DNA from: Thalassia testudinum
Lineage: Eukaryota; Streptophyta; Magnoliopsida; Alismatales; Hydrocharitaceae
DNA: 64,000 nt
Assembly (NCBI GenBank): GCA_037157565.1
Contig: JAZHRO010000054.1
Coordinates: 17,157,501-17,221,500 of the forward strand
Reading direction: 5' to 3'
Shown here: piece after piece, positions 1-12,478 of the stretch
How positions within the stretch are numbered: the stretch's first letter is position 1
Layout of the letters: every line of letters starts with the position of its first letter
Made by a program: the position numbers and the translations under genes
Notes under the pieces: model-generated
Seen by the model: the letters and a program-made list of their open reading frames with translations, nothing else
Database searches by the model: none
Told to the model about the DNA's origin: nothing

Positions 1-429
1 TAGTCAACTCTTATGACTACTTATCCTAGTTTAATGTCATTGTCAGATTAACATTATGAAATTGTAATTGTCAAGTGCAAGTCCATTTTTGTTAGAGTTG
101 GTCTTTTTTTCATAACAAGTACTTAAACATTACCTGTGGTTACCTAATTCATAGTTTGGTTGGCTAAGCTTAAGTTGGTCTTTCCTCCACAATGGATACC
201 CAGACATAACTTGGTTAGTAAAACAATGGTCCTTTTACTTAGATAATAGTTGACCATTTCAGTAGAATAAGCACTTGCGCATTATCTCCTCTTTGATCTA
301 GAGGTGCCCAATTTTTTGTCTTTTCTCTCTCTTTCATCAAAGTAAATAAGACTTTTTTACTTCTGATGATGGGAGAAAAGTTAGGCCCAATATTGGTGGC
401 CCAAAAATCCCACTAAACCCTACCGACCT
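1..429. other. No gene recognised
   Basis: AT-rich sequence without a coding frame or motif I can name. It may be the distal part of the minus-strand LTR-like block that follows. Confidence 0.4.
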
Positions 430-845
430 AAAGGATGGGTCGGTGCAGTGCCAAGGCAAGGCAAGCCCATAGGATCAACCCCAATCACACTTCTTTCACC
501 TTGTCGTCACTTTGGGCAGTCAACCAAAATCCACTCAGGGCAATTATCCCATCCTTTCCACCAGAATCCCCTTGTGATTCGAAACCCAAACCTAATCCCG
601 CACTAAGCATGTTGACACATATGTAGGATCTTGAAGCTACTATAGATGGCGATTAGAGGGCCCAGAAAAGATGTGAATCGCTTTGTAAAAGTGTCAAAGA
701 AGCACGTTGTTGAGTTTTCAAATCCGTAGAGAGATTGAAAGTAGCAAACACAATTTCTTCTCTTGAGAATATGGTGGAAATATGAAAAGTTAGCTCTAAA
801 ACTTTTCCTTCTCTTTCTCTTATGCAAACTAAGAGTCCTAGAATC

Positions 846-853
846 TTTTTATA
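846..853 (-). promoter_or_regulatory. TATA box candidate
   Basis: The minus strand reads TATAAAAA, followed downstream (toward lower coordinates) by a C/T-rich leader. It lies downstream of the ACCGGTACT cluster, as expected for an LTR promoter. Confidence 0.35.
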
Positions 854-969
854 GTAGTGGGACCTTAGTAAACCGTCAGCTAGACATTGAGGTTTAAATC
901 CCAACATTCATCTTCTCAAAATTAATTTTTCAACTGTTCGGATTTGGACCAAGGACTAGCAGTATTGAA

Positions 970-1250
970 GTACGGGTACCAGTACTAGCTGCTCACAGTT
1001 TTTCTGCAGCTAACACACAAGAGTCCTGACACCGGTACTTGTGACTCCTAGGTTTGAGACTCACTAGGCACTGTGACCTACCTATACCGGTACTCATCAT
1101 AGATACCGATACTTGTAAGGCCTAGGCCCGAACTAAGCCTACAAACTATGACCACCAGATACCGATACTCATGGTTAATACCAGTACTTGTTGCTCACAG
1201 TTTAAGACATAGGTTCAAACCTGGTACTTGTGAACAATACCGGTATTGCT
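970..1250. repeat. Cluster of degenerate ACCGGTACT palindromes
   Basis: At least eight variants of a 9-12 bp near-palindrome with a central CCGG or CYRG core occur in about 280 bp, for example ACACCGGTACTTGTG, CTATACCGGTACTCAT, AGATACCGATACTTG and CAATACCGGTATTGC. Spacing is irregular (about 20-50 bp), so this is not a simple tandem repeat. Several variants fit C-to-T or G-to-A decay of the core. Confidence 0.6.
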
Positions 1251-1400
1251 TACAAGTATCTTGTTTTACAAAGTTTAACATTTAAGCATGTTCTTTGAAA
1301 AAGATCGTAATGTTTATCTAAATTTATCTTTAATTAATTTTACGATCTATCTTATGTTTCTTTGTTAAGAGGCATACATTCTAATAAGATAAAATCCTAA

Positions 1401-1620
1401 TCTAAAAGACAGCAAAAAAATCTCAAGATGGAAGATGATCTTCTATTAGCATCTCCTTCTTGTCATCTTGCCTCCTTGTCATCATGCCTCCTTTACATAA
1501 TTCTCTGTTTACTTTAATCCTCACCTAAACCTGAAATAACACTCAATTACAAACATTAATCTACAATAATTTTGTTAACACCAAAACAAGATATAGAACA
1601 ACGCTCCAACAACATACTCA
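1401..1620. other. No gene recognised
   Basis: Contains TTTTGTTAACACCAAAAC, a string reminiscent of Ty1/copia SIRE-type internal regions, but there is no protein support. Confidence 0.25.
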
Positions 1621-2690
1621 TCACCGCTTGTCGGCTGCAAATCGGGTTAGCATAGCCCAAAAAATGAAGAAACACAAGCTTGGTCAACCCTTAGATGAAC
1701 TTTGCTCGAAGGGTGCCATGTAGGATACCATTGATTTCTTTCGTTGTTACTTTTCTAACAATTCCTATTTCATAGAAATCTGAGTTGTGTAGCAAAAGTT
1801 ACTTACAAAACATGTTTGACAAAGCCATAGGAGCACATAAACCAAAGTCGAGGGTCCAAGGGTTCACCTTTGTCGAAAGACGAGTTCTAAGTCATTTTAT
1901 AAGTGATTACAACATTTGAGACCTATTGGTATCCATTGGGTCAAGTCGAGTTCAAATGCTTGGTAAAAAAAGCGTAATTGTAGTCAACCCTCGATTAAAC
2001 CTTGTCGAGAAGAGGTCGTGTGCGGTTTCATTAGATTCTTTTGATCACAAGCTTTCTAACAATACTTGTTTCGTGAAAAGCTACATAAAAAAATATAATG
2101 AATTGAGTGAAGATGTAATTAAACCATAATAGAGGATATTCTTATTTAAGAAGGATTATCCTAAATCAAATTAGGGTTAAGGAAGTCTATAAGTAAGCCT
2201 TTGAGGGGCTCAGGGTCATTGTTTACTTAGGTAGCATGCATCTCGAAAAATCAATAGATAGAAGAAGAGAAGAAAATAAAGGAGAGAGGAAGAGGATAGA
2301 GAGGCTGCGGTGCATGCATTTGAAGGCAAAGCAACATGCTGGTGTGCATGGGTATGCAATGGCAATGCACATGACACGCGTGCGGGCGAGCACAGCAGTG
2401 GGCATGTGATGTGAGTGCGGACCAGGCACGTTATGCGCAAGTGCTTTCATGCGGAGGCACATGCCGCTAGAGGTGCAACCCGTGTGGAGATGTGCAATGC
2501 TTGCCAATCTAGTTTCTACTAGCGTATTTGGTCCTGCACTTCGTGGTGAGATCAATGAACAAAGTAAGACGTGGGAATCCAAGTTGGTAATCAAACATGA
2601 TCAATCATGTGAGCGACGGAATCTACTAAGAATATATGATGTATACAATATGTATAGGAAAATTTTAAAAATGTATTAACAACATTCATG
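1621..2690 (+). repeat. LTR fragment, family 4-like
   Basis: The blocks around 1735-1790 and 2020-2090 (CTTTCTAACAATACTTGTTTCGTG) resemble the U3 of the solo LTR at 46327-48741 (CTTTTCGGCGACGCTTGTTTCGTG). Each is followed by a TATA box and a leader containing CAGGGTCATTG or AGGGTCTTCATT. I infer a diverged, incomplete LTR. The short frames on either strand (1926-2129, 2223-2594, 2449-2679) have no recognisable domain and are probably not genes. Confidence 0.45.
2188..2193 (+). promoter_or_regulatory. TATA box candidate of LTR fragment
   Basis: TATAAG in the context AGTCTATAAGTAAGCC, followed by a purine-rich leader with GAAGAAGAGAAG. Confidence 0.35.
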
Positions 2691-5345
2691 ATTATGACTT
2701 GAAACTTTATTGAGTAACCTATATGTAAAGTTATAGTTAAAAATGTTTCATGTGATGGTAAAAAAAATGTAATTTAATATATAGATGAACATAAATTTAC
2801 TTTTTTATAATAATATAAATAAAGGATTAGTAAACAATCTTTAATATTTAAATAAAAGATTAAATATAATTAAATGCTATGAGTAAATATTAAATAAGAA
2901 TCCTATGCATAAATAATAAGTAGGTATCCTATGAGTCAATACTAAATAGGTATGCTATGCATGAGTAAATTGATTTAAATATAGATTTCTGATTTAGAAA
3001 TTTGATGAATATGTAAATAAAACATGCATGTTTGGGTATAAAATTTTAAAATAAATATGTAAACTGAACTTAAACTTTGACCTTATTTACATTCATACAT
3101 ATGATGTTATTAATATATGTTGTAAAATACTTTATACAAATCAAATTATTTTAAATAAAAAATTATCATCTTACTTACAAAATAAATACATAAATAAATA
3201 ATATCTATCAAATATACGGAGTAACATAATTAAATCTATCTTTCAAATACATTAAAATAATTTGTTAAAAAAATCACAAAAAATATATCATTTATAATTT
3301 AGGATTATAGTATATATTATTTTAAATATATAAATATCTTTTTTAATATAATTTATTTAATAATATATATATATATTATATGTGTATGAATTTTTTTAAT
3401 AATACATATATTTTGTGTGTGCGCTGTGTGTTCCACAGTGGAGGGGAGAGAACGGGGCGGCATTTAATAAGAGAGAGGGCGGAGAGAGCGGGGAGCGACG
3501 GTAGTAAGATATCGACACGTGATAACTCAAAATCTGATTATAGTATATAGGAATAGATTTGCTCCAAACTGCATGTCGTGGCGTGCCACTGTTCAATCAC
3601 CAAATCATAATTATTAACAGAATTGGAGCAGTCCTATATAAACCATTATATATCCGAGATCTTACATCAATTTTTTTTTTCGATGTCTTACTCCCTTCTC
3701 AAATTTAACTCCCTCGTTAAATTTGAGTAAGACTATTCATTTACTTAAATTATATTTTTTTCATTAACGTATGGATCATCAATAAAAAGAATCCGAAAAT
3801 AACTAACGCATTTAGTTCCCCCGTACATCAAATATAGCATAATTTGGTTGCATATTACATGTCAAGCTGGACCAAATTAAAGAGAACAAGCATGCAACAA
3901 TTAAAACTGCAACTACCGGAAACAAAAGATAAAACTGGTTCGACAATTCATCGTTTGTCTTCCTTCCGCCAAGGTTTGACATCGTGACTAGTTTTGTGGC
4001 TACGTACCTATCATGCAAAGTTACGAGGTTGCTAACATAAATTCCAGGAAACATTAGGAGCACAATCATAATTAAGCAAAATAATTTAAAGTAAAAGGGT
4101 TAGATAATAAAATAATATCTAGATCCAGTTTCTATAAGTAAAAATAAATATACTAAATCCAACTATAATACCAGAACAATTTCAGTATTTATGAGTGAAA
4201 AAATAAAATCAAAGAAAGGATATAACTTCTATGATTACTGCAAGGGAACTGAACAATAACCAATGTTAAAATAGATTAGTGGAATAAAATCAATGAGATT
4301 ATCAAAACATTACAAGAAAATGTTAGGATCTACGTGAAGATCTTTCACCAAAAAAGGGAAGAAAATCACGTAATTATCTTATTAAGTAGATACTATATTT
4401 TTTCTCTTTAAAAATAACCAAAGGCACAAGAGCTTACGTATAAACTATCACGCACGCATGCACGTACCTCAAAATTCTACAACTACTATGTGAAACAAAA
4501 TCAAACAACGTATATCTCCTTGGACAACTTTATATCTTAACTCACACATCCATCGTCTGAGGTCGGAACGATTAACCGGTATCTTATTTAACTTGGTATA
4601 AATTTTGATAAAACATATCAAAAGAAAAAAAAGGATAAACAGTGTCATAAACGTGCTAAAATAAAATAATAAACAAAATCAAGAATGCGTAATAAAGCTT
4701 ATCAAGTAAACGTATCTAAATTTCAAGAGAATATATTTTGCCACGTTCCAATTCACTCTTGAGTTAATCAGTTTAACGGTGCATCAAGGCATCCCAATTC
4801 AACTTGCTTTTTCCAGCTCTGAGGAATACTCGACATATCAATTCGTCTCTACTCAGAATATAGCTCAAATTGGACTCATTCAAGGCCGGCATCAGACGTC
4901 GAAAGATATCAAGGCCAGTAGCTGCCTCTCAAGCAAACAATTCTCTTTCTTCGGGACTTCTGAGACTATTGTTTGGTGGTAGGATTTGCAAGAGATTTTC
5001 CTTATTGTAAAATTTTAATTGAATTTTTTCAATCACTGCAACATAAATTTTAACATAATTATTTCTGATCATTTCACCCAAATCATAAGAATTCTTACTT
5101 ACACTTTTCCTATTAAGTAAATGTTAACTACATCATTTACTTTTATTTTTAATATTAAATAAATATATACCCAATGATAATCTCCACTTACACTTATACT
5201 ATTAAATAAATATCTACCAACATCATATTATTACACTAATTATTTTATTTTTTCACATAACCCTTCCTTTATTTCATCACCCAAATAAACACTTATCTCT
5301 ACTTATTCCATTTTAACCTATCACACTTCCATCTCAACCATCTAT
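2691..5345. other. AT-rich intergenic DNA, no gene seen
   Basis: Long A+T-rich sequence. Open frames (3396-3596 minus, 3812-4069 minus, 4779-4982 plus) are short, lack recognisable domains and are not supported by context. 4990-5340 has two imperfect copies, about 95 bp apart, of a block like CTATTAARTAAATATYWAC, suggesting an old AT-rich MITE or local duplication. Confidence 0.5.
3685..3733. repeat. Inverted repeat / hairpin
   Basis: GTCTTACTC and CAAATTTAAC on the left pair with GTTAAATTTG and AGTAAGAC on the right. The inner 10-bp arm is perfect with a short loop; the left arm carries a 7-nt bulge. It follows an 11-T run and a CCTATATAAACC string at about 3634. Confidence 0.6.
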
Positions 5346-5485
5346 CTAGGGGGGGCTCGTTTGGAAGGGAGAAGAGAGAAAAGGGGATAAGTTATGTACA
5401 TTGAAAATAAAGATGGGAATTCCTTATTTGATGTACAATTAGTTGCATTAAAGTTATGGTGAAGGATGTTTCCTTGATTTACTTT
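5346..5485. mobile_element. Possible MITE terminus
   Basis: GGGGGGCTCGTTTGGAAGGG resembles the terminus of small DNA transposons in plants. The sequence then runs only 140 bp before the family 2 LTR starts at 5486, so the other end may have been cut off. Weak call based on one end. Confidence 0.25.
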
Positions 5486-7698
5486 TGTCGCAACCCAAAT
5501 TCGGTTCCCCCATAAAAACCTAGTCGGTTCACATTAAATATCCTAAGATCCGATTATCCAACGAAAAATAATCAAAAATATTAACATTTCAATTCATGCA
5601 ATCATAGCAAGAGAAAAAGAAATTAACAACAACAAGAAAAGAACCATGCACCATGCACTAGAGTCCATTCATAGGAAAATAACATAAAGCTAGATGTAGC
5701 CATCACAAAAAAAACAACTAAGTGCAAAAGATAGAACTAGCAATTCTAAACGATCTAAGTACTCACTACAGCTAAAAAGAGAAATGTCCAAAAGAGAAAA
5801 AGAGACAGGAAAATTAGGGCTGGGCTTGGCTGGGCCCAACTCTCTCTGCAACCGATGGGGCTGGCTGCTCATTCCCCTTACCTAGGTACAAATAGTATGA
5901 GTCAGTGAAAGCTAAGTAGAGTGTCACATGAATAATAAACAATCAACATCTACGGAAAAAGCACTAAATTTACAGGCATCTTGTATGTTTCATTTCTTTA
6001 TTAGCTACAAGTTATCTTCATTTTAGGTATTTTAGCAAAGGTTCCCACCTTTTCTAATTCACATGTTCCCTAACGGAACGATCTTGCTGCAGTACTCTCG
6101 TGGTGTAGAACGTGCATGTGGACCTCTCCTGGCCGAGAGACCACCCCGTATTTGCCCTACACCTGGTTTACCACCCCGGCATCACGATCGCGACGAAGCA
6201 GTGACCACAACACACGCAATAAACACACAAGGGGCTACCCTGCACTGGCACGTGGTCAATCCTTTCTGCTAACGGATATGCTCTAAGCCGTACAACATAG
6301 AACAAAATAGGGTCGTACCCTCACCCAACTAACCCAGTTGGCCCCTTAAGCCTAACAAGAGTTAGTGTAAGAAGGCCATGCCCACCCTAGGTCCCAACCC
6401 GAAGGTGGTCAGCTCTCTCCCTATACATAAGTGATTATAGCTCTCCTCGGTACCTATGTACTCAAGGGCCAGCTCACTTTCTACACTAGGGGACTATTAA
6501 CTCTCCTCGGAACATGCATACTTGTGAGCCAGCTCACTCCCCCACCAACAGTCGTGTCTCACAAATGTACAGATACTTCCATTATTCTCCGAGTTACATC
6601 ATAGCAGACGATTCTACCATTTGATTTACCCTAAAGTTCATGCACATTCCATATCTAAAATAACTCTGTTTCAGGCAATAACTAAGTAGCAGGCACTACC
6701 ACAGGTATTTAAATCTTCATTAACAGGCAGATTATTCGAAATTACAACAGGCAACGGTTCTTTATTTTCAACCATAAGTTCGTTTGGTTCTTAAAACAAT
6801 TATAAAGTCACATCTCATTCATGCTTAGCATTACAAACTTGATAGCACATCTACCATTCAACTATATAGCAAGCATCAATTCATGGATCTAACAGTAGAA
6901 TCAAAAAAGACCACTCAACCTCAGTACACGGAAGATATGGGGGCACGAGGAACTGACCCAGATGTCCTCGTAAGTTCTACTTGCGCCCTAGACTCAGAGC
7001 CTATACCAAATCAAAGGCCAAAAAGGAGTATTAAGTGACTTGAATGAACTTTTAGCATGCCAAAACAGGCTTAAAACAGTGTAAAAACGATCTAGAAAGG
7101 TGGGAAAAATCGATAGCTTTCCGATGATACCTGTTGCATAGAAAATGGACACCGTTTAGGCCTTGAATTGACCCAAAAGCCTACCTAGTTCACTCGAGCC
7201 AGATTGGGGCAATTTGGTCCATCTAAACCGACCATCTGCCTGTCCAGAACGCACCTGGTTCTCGTATTAGATGTCTGGCATACACTCGAAACATCTTATA
7301 TCGTCAGTACCCCCCACCTGGACTTCAGGCAACTGTCCTAGCTGCCTGAGACTGGCACCAGACATTTTGTAGCTCTCGCGGATGTCTGCCTGTCCCTCCG
7401 TACGTCTGCCCAATTCTTTGGACGTCCTTGCACCTCGAAACCTGCCTACCTACACAGCGTCCAACGCAGCATGTGAGCTCTGATGCCCGTCTACTCCTCA
7501 CACAGTGTGCCCACGCCGCTATCACCTCAACTGACCACACCTTGGGCCTCATACTCCCCTCAGATGTCCGGAGCTTGTCCTGGATGGCTGAGGGGTGCTT
7601 CGGACGTCCGACTCTACTTCTAAATGTCCGATGCACTTCTTCCTCACGTAGTAAATCTATGCTCAACTCTGCCCGATTGCCCCTTCCCACTCACAGCC
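5486..7698 (+). mobile_element. Family 2 LTR, 3'-truncated
   Basis: Starts TGTCGCAACCC and follows the same sequence order as the solo LTRs at 32859 and 57241: the CTGGGCCCAAC block, the AGTGAAAGCTAAGTAGAGTG block, GGACCTCTCCTGGCCGAGAG, CCACCCCGGCATCACG, GCTACCCTGCACTGGCACG, then a cluster of AGATGTCYG motifs (about 7265-7640). The roughly 600 bp that follow the cluster in complete copies, including the TATA box, are absent because the Athila-like element begins at 7699. Frames at 6063-6272, 7325-7690 and 7428-7718 lie inside the LTR and are not genes. Confidence 0.75.
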
Positions 7699-10346
7699 TG
7701 ATGGGAACACTATCATGAGCTATAACTAGCTTAATTTAATCATTATCAAGGAATAAATGCTATTACATAATCATCAGAAGGCCATAATTCACTACAAATC
7801 CATTCTAAGGGAAATACAAGAAATTAGGGTTAAAACTGTAATTTTACCATCATATCTTGATTGCAGAATAACCGTAGGTTTTTTCAGGGGGTAATTAAAG
7901 GTCAAATGGTCTTAAATATCCAACAAGTGGGTTAATACATACATAAAAAGGTTTTCGCGTGTTTTGAGAATTAAATGACTTCTAAAATCCTAAAAACATA
8001 CCTTCTTAGCTAACTAAGGTTCTGGTCAGGATAAAATTCACCTAAATAATCTAAAATTTATATAAAAATATTCTCTAGGGTTTGGTACCTTCAATTTGAC
8101 CATTAGAACCAGTCTTGACCCAAAACAGAGTCTCAGATTGACATTTGCCCTAATTTGGGTAATTATGCAAATTACCTAGTCAAACTAGGTCAAAACCAAA
8201 ATCCAATTTCACCATTGGATTCATTAGGTCCAAATTAGATTTTTACCAATATTTGGACCCAATCTGAGATCATCTTGACCAAGTTTGCATTTTGATCCAG
8301 TCAGACTCTTTCTATCTTATTCAAACCCTTAGCTTTTTGAATTCCTTGCAAATAGCCACCCAATTTTGAGGTCGCCCTCACAAAAAGGTCCCTCCTCCAT
8401 TATCGCCCAAGAATCCTACTCTGACAAGCTTCATTTGGAGAGATCTCCTTGATTGATTGATGAAACCTTCCCAATGTCAAACCAGAGATTCTTTATGAAA
8501 CCCTCTTTCCAATGGGACCAACCTTGGATCCCAACTCCATCCCAAAAGCTCATGCGAACGCTTTCAAGGAATGGGTATCCTAGTTTTGCATAAGCTCCAA
8601 GGTTCCCAAGTTGCTTCCAAGCTTAGAACCCCATCCTAAGCCCTATTCAAGCACACCCAATGCGTGGCTGTGCTCTTCAGCAAGTTTTGGTGCGTCAACC
8701 CCTTAAATTCTCCTTCTCCGGCCACAAAAACCCCTGCTCTGGCGACCCTCTTCAATCCTCCTCCGGCCATCCAACGACCAAATTAGTCAGCTTACCCGAC
8801 TCCTCTCTTCCTCGTGACCCTCCCCAGCCAAAGGGAGGGTGTTTCTCCGTCTGTTTCGTCATCGCCATCTCGCCATTCTCTCTTCCTTCTCCAGCACCGA
8901 TCAACCAAAACTGGCTGCCTCTACCCCTCTCCCACCTAGCTAAGTCCTTCCATCGCTTTCCCTCTTCCTCTATTTCTTTTTCCCGCACTTACGACACACG
9001 CACGACCACCAACCACTCCTCCCGCACTTCATCTTCTTCACAGTCGGTGGAACTCCGGTGAACCCATGTCATCACCAAACCGCATCAAACTTCACACCAC
9101 CACCTTCAAAACCTCCGCCGCAACTCTAGAAGAAAAATCCCTAACCTAATTAGGACTATTGCCTACGTATTTGTCTCCCCGAGGACACCTACCTCCACGC
9201 ACCTTCTTTGACCTCACCACGCACATTCACACACACGCACGCCAAATCGACGCCACCGCCGCACTGACAGGTCCTCAAAGATCCTCCTGAGCGCTTTAAC
9301 TAGGGCTTATAGCCCTTACTCTATCTCAAGTATCTTCATCGGAGCTTCGCTGCCGCACAATCTTCTTCGCCTTCGGTTGTTGCCCTCTAGCCAAGTTCTT
9401 CCTCGCTTCCATGCCCAGGTGACGCGGAAGACTCCCAAGTTCATCTCCAAGCAGCCAATTGGAGCCATCAGCCATCCCGTCGATGCCAATCGCAGCCCCA
9501 GCTGCTGAAAAGTGCACGCAAAAGAAGCGGGCCTCTTTAGTCCCACATCAGCAATTCTTGAAGCCCACACAGCGGATAAATTGAAAATTTTCCACAACCT
9601 ATTCGCCTCAGCTCGCATAGGGGGTGAGGTCCCTGCACGCACGTGCATACGCACGCCCACGCTCACGCCTCGCAGGTCTGGGCTTGGTCTGTTTACCCGA
9701 ATACCTCGGTCTGGTCTAGTTTGCTGGGTCTGAGAGAGGAAGAAGAGAAAGAGAGAGGAGAGGGGGGGTTTTGCTCTACCACCCTCCTCTCAACACTTGT
9801 GAGATCTAAAAGAGGCCTTTGCCTTTGTTGGAGTGCTGAGTCCTGTGCTGCGCCTTCTCTAAAGCTGAGGGGAGAAGAGAAGAGAAGAGGAAGAAGAGGG
9901 AAGACTACAGGCTTGAAGAGGAAGAGGCCTTTGCCTCTGTCTTACAGAGCATCGGTTAAGGCGTCTAAGCACCTATTCTGTCGTCTAATAGCTGTTGATA
10001 CCTTGGTTCCGTTCGTTAAATTGAGATTTGCTTGTCTTATATGATTACGTTACTTTGAGTAGCTTACAAAGCTTAACATTGTAGGGTAATTTGGTGATTC
10101 AAATCACCATTTTACCCTCTTCTTTTTGCACATTACAATTGGAATTTTTTGCATATCATTTTGAATCAATATTGATTGTAATAACTCATATCTTTTATCT
10201 AGAATTGTGATTTTGATATTGAATTGCCACTTGCTCCCAGCGAATGACCTCAGATTTCCTTTGAGTATAAATTTTATATGTTTTTTGCACTGATTCGATC
10301 TATACTGCAACGCATTGATTTTAAACCCGATTCAGAGAGTACAACA
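7699..10346 (+). repeat. 5' LTR of element 1 (family 1)
   Basis: Begins TGATGGGAACAC and ends GAGTACAACA, three bases before the PBS; 2648 bp. It shares the block CACCATTGGATTCATTAGGTC (8217) with the other family 1 and family 3 LTRs. Near the end, AGCGAATGACCTCAGA (about 10218) and CTATACTGCAACG (10302) match the U5 ends of other copies. Frames at 8660-9061, 9316-9666 and 9643-10044 are LTR sequence, not genes. Confidence 0.8.
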
Positions 10347-10349
10347 TTT

Positions 10350-10367
10350 TGGCGCCGTTGCTAGGGA
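10350..10367 (+). other. Primer-binding site, tRNA-Asp type
   Basis: TGGCGCCGTTGCTAGGGA is complementary to the 3' end of plant tRNA-Asp (TGGCGCCGTTGCCGGGGA), with two mismatches. It sits 3 bp after the LTR. Athila elements typically use tRNA-Asp. Confidence 0.9.
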
Positions 10368-11460
10368 GTAACGCACAATTTAGGTCTCTTGATTGCAATA
10401 TAAATTTTGGTACTAACTTGCCCTATCTCTTTTGACTTTAATCTATTTCAGGAGATTCGTTGAAGAAAATCAGCCGCACATCAGCCACTCTAGGGGCAGG
10501 TAAACTCCATCCACCCTCTTCTAAGCCCCTGATTCTGATAAGCTAAAAAAGGAAAAAATCAATTAGGGCTACTTGCATTTTATTCTTAGACAAATCATCA
10601 AGTTTCCTGATTTGATACATTCTAGAGAAACATCCAAACCCTGATTTGTGCACCTACTTAGAGTTTTAAGGTATCTAGGGCTATCACCTTCTTGCTTGAG
10701 CTCTGGGTACCACATTTGGATGAATTAAATTTGACCAATCAGAGCCAATTAGGGTTTCTAGTTTAGAGTTTTAGAGACACACCTACTTAATCAAGAATTA
10801 ACCTTCCAAACAGTGTGTGCCCAAGCCTTAGTTGAATTGATCTATTCAAGTAAACCCTAAAATTAGGCTCTTAATCTCATTTGAACACAAAACGAGGGAC
10901 CTAAATTTCTCAAAGGATAAAATAGGTGAAGTTGACCCACCTTGTTGGGTTAACCAATCTTCAAATTAAGTCACTTTGCACAAAAACATCTTAAAGTTCA
11001 TGTGAAATCATAAGCACCTTTGCTCTTAACTTAAAACTGGTAGACTTAAGAGGTCAAGTCACCATTTTAGTCTACCTGGATCCTCAGTGACAAGAGAAGT
11101 CAGGTGGGAGAAACCCTGTAACTCGTGGGGGCGCTCTACCATGTAGGGGTCTTCGTAGGACTCTCCCTCTCTAGATGCCCAGGTAATTCTCAGGGGGACG
11201 GCTTTCTAACTAAAGGGTATCATCCACCCCAAACCTTTATAGCCATCCAAAATTTTTGGGTGTCTTGATTGGGTCCATCACTTGCTATCCCTCATCTATT
11301 CCATCGGTGCATGTTAGGGAGGAGGTCCTTAAGACCATCCTTGAGGCCTCCATTAGATATTCACTCTCGTCGAGGTTGAACCTCAACTTTCGTGTTTGTG
11401 CAACAACCTGATCAAATTGACATATCCTCTGATTCAGAACCTACTTCCCCTTCATCAGCT
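10368..11460 (+). other. 5' leader of element 1
   Basis: Untranslated region between PBS and gag. It has many stops in all frames but is recognisably similar over most of its length to the leader at 23247-24303, especially 11085-11390 (GTGGGGGCGCTCTACC, GGGTGTCTTGATTGGGTCC). It would carry packaging and dimerisation signals; which bases do so cannot be read directly. Confidence 0.65.
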
Positions 11461-11864
11461 ATGGATCACCAAGAAGAACAACCAAATCTTGAGCAACAAT
11501 TCCATGATTTCCAAAATCAAATCAATGCAATCATCAACCCACCACCTCGTCCTAAAATGTGAGATAACTATAATCTCACAGAGATGGAGATCAAACCTCG
11601 AATCGACATTTCCGTTGGAGGACTCGAGGTAGATCTCAAGCCTAGCAAACGTCAAATGACCCCAAAATTTCATGGCTTGAACTCTGAGGATCCTTTTTAG
11701 CACATCAAAAACCTAAAACATCTAGCCCACACTTTTAGGGAAAATGTGCAGAATCGCAATGGATTACTCTTAAAGCTCTTCTCATTCTCCCTTGCTGACA
11801 AAGCCGCTCGCTGGTTTCAGACTCAAACCGCCTTCCTACAAACATTCTACCCTATTGGTCGTAC
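11461..11864 (+). pseudogene. gag, N-terminal part (element 1)
   Basis: From ATG 11461 the frame encodes a short acidic/Gln-rich start, then the capsid-like retrotransposon gag domain. Motifs seen: PPPRPKM, NYNLTEM, PKFHGLNSEDPF, HIKNLKHLAHTF, LFSFSLADKAARWFQTQT. In-frame stops interrupt it after PKM (TGA) and after EDPF (TAG). It is cut at 11864 by an inverted LTR; gag resumes at 29805 within the same TN(T)MR motif. The start is chosen by alignment with the gag at 24304. The structural role (particle formation) is family knowledge; this copy cannot be translated intact. Confidence 0.8.
11860..11864. repeat. Target-site duplication, left (CGTAC)
   Basis: CGTAC here and CATAC at 29805-29809 flank the inverted LTR. 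The single difference is a CpG-to-CpA change. In gag both copies belong to the codons around GRT. Confidence 0.65.
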
Positions 11865-12094
11865 TAATAGAGTGCTACGATGAGATCGTGGTTTTTATTC
11901 GTTGCAGTATAGTTTGAAAACGTCGTATAAACGATTATCAATCTTATTTACTCGAAATTTAAAAACTTCCGAGGTCGAACTCAGGGAGCAATTCGGTATT
12001 TTAGAAGCAAAATCACAATTCTCCAATATGATATTTAACAAGGATATAAGTGAAAGTTTATGTATAAGAACACAAAAAGGAAAGTAGCAATGGA

Positions 12095-12478
12095 AGAGGA
12101 AAAATTTTCTTGATGGCTTCTCCCTTCTTCTCTTTCTTGCGTTTCTTTTCTCTTCCTGGCTGCACTCTTTTCCTCTTTCTTTCTCTGTCTTTCTTTTCTC
12201 AGATGTCTGATTCTGTGAATTAGACAGCTTATCTTGCATATTGCTACAGTGATTCTTCTCTTTTTTCTTCTTCTTCTTTCCTTTCTGCTACAGTTCCTTC
12301 TTCTTTCTTCTTTTCTTTCTCTGCGGCTGCCTTATTGGCTTCTTCTTCTCTTCTTGAGCTGCTGCGCCTCCTCCTTGCCTTCTTTTTCTTCTACGGTTCC
12401 TTCTTGTCTTTCTGCATTCTCCTTCCTCTTTCTCTTCTTCTTCTCCGCAGCTGCTGCTTCTTCCTCCTTCATTCATCA
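12095..12478 (-). repeat. Polypyrimidine tract (LTR purine-rich R region, inverted)
   Basis: C/T-rich stretch with repeated CTTCTT. On the minus strand it equals the purine-rich tract seen at 20465-20900 and 22655-22995. Frames across it on either strand are low-complexity artefacts, although the frame at 12234-12695 runs on into true integrase codons. Confidence 0.7.

Larger units (their letters stand above)
430..1400 (-). repeat. LTR- or promoter-like fragment, minus strand
   Basis: Read on the minus strand, this stretch has a cluster of short near-palindromic ACCGGTACT motifs (about 970-1250), then a TATAAAAA box (846-853), then a pyrimidine-rich transcribed-looking leader. The same order (palindrome cluster, TATA box, leader) is seen in the family 2 LTRs elsewhere in the window, so I infer an LTR U3/R region of an unassigned retroelement. 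I found no paired LTR, PBS or coding region, and the ends are arbitrary. The short frames at 435-907 look spurious. Confidence 0.35.

Noticed and set aside
3633..3733. TATA-like string followed by an ATG and a hairpin
   Set aside because: The frame from that ATG is only about 15 codons, with nothing supporting a gene.
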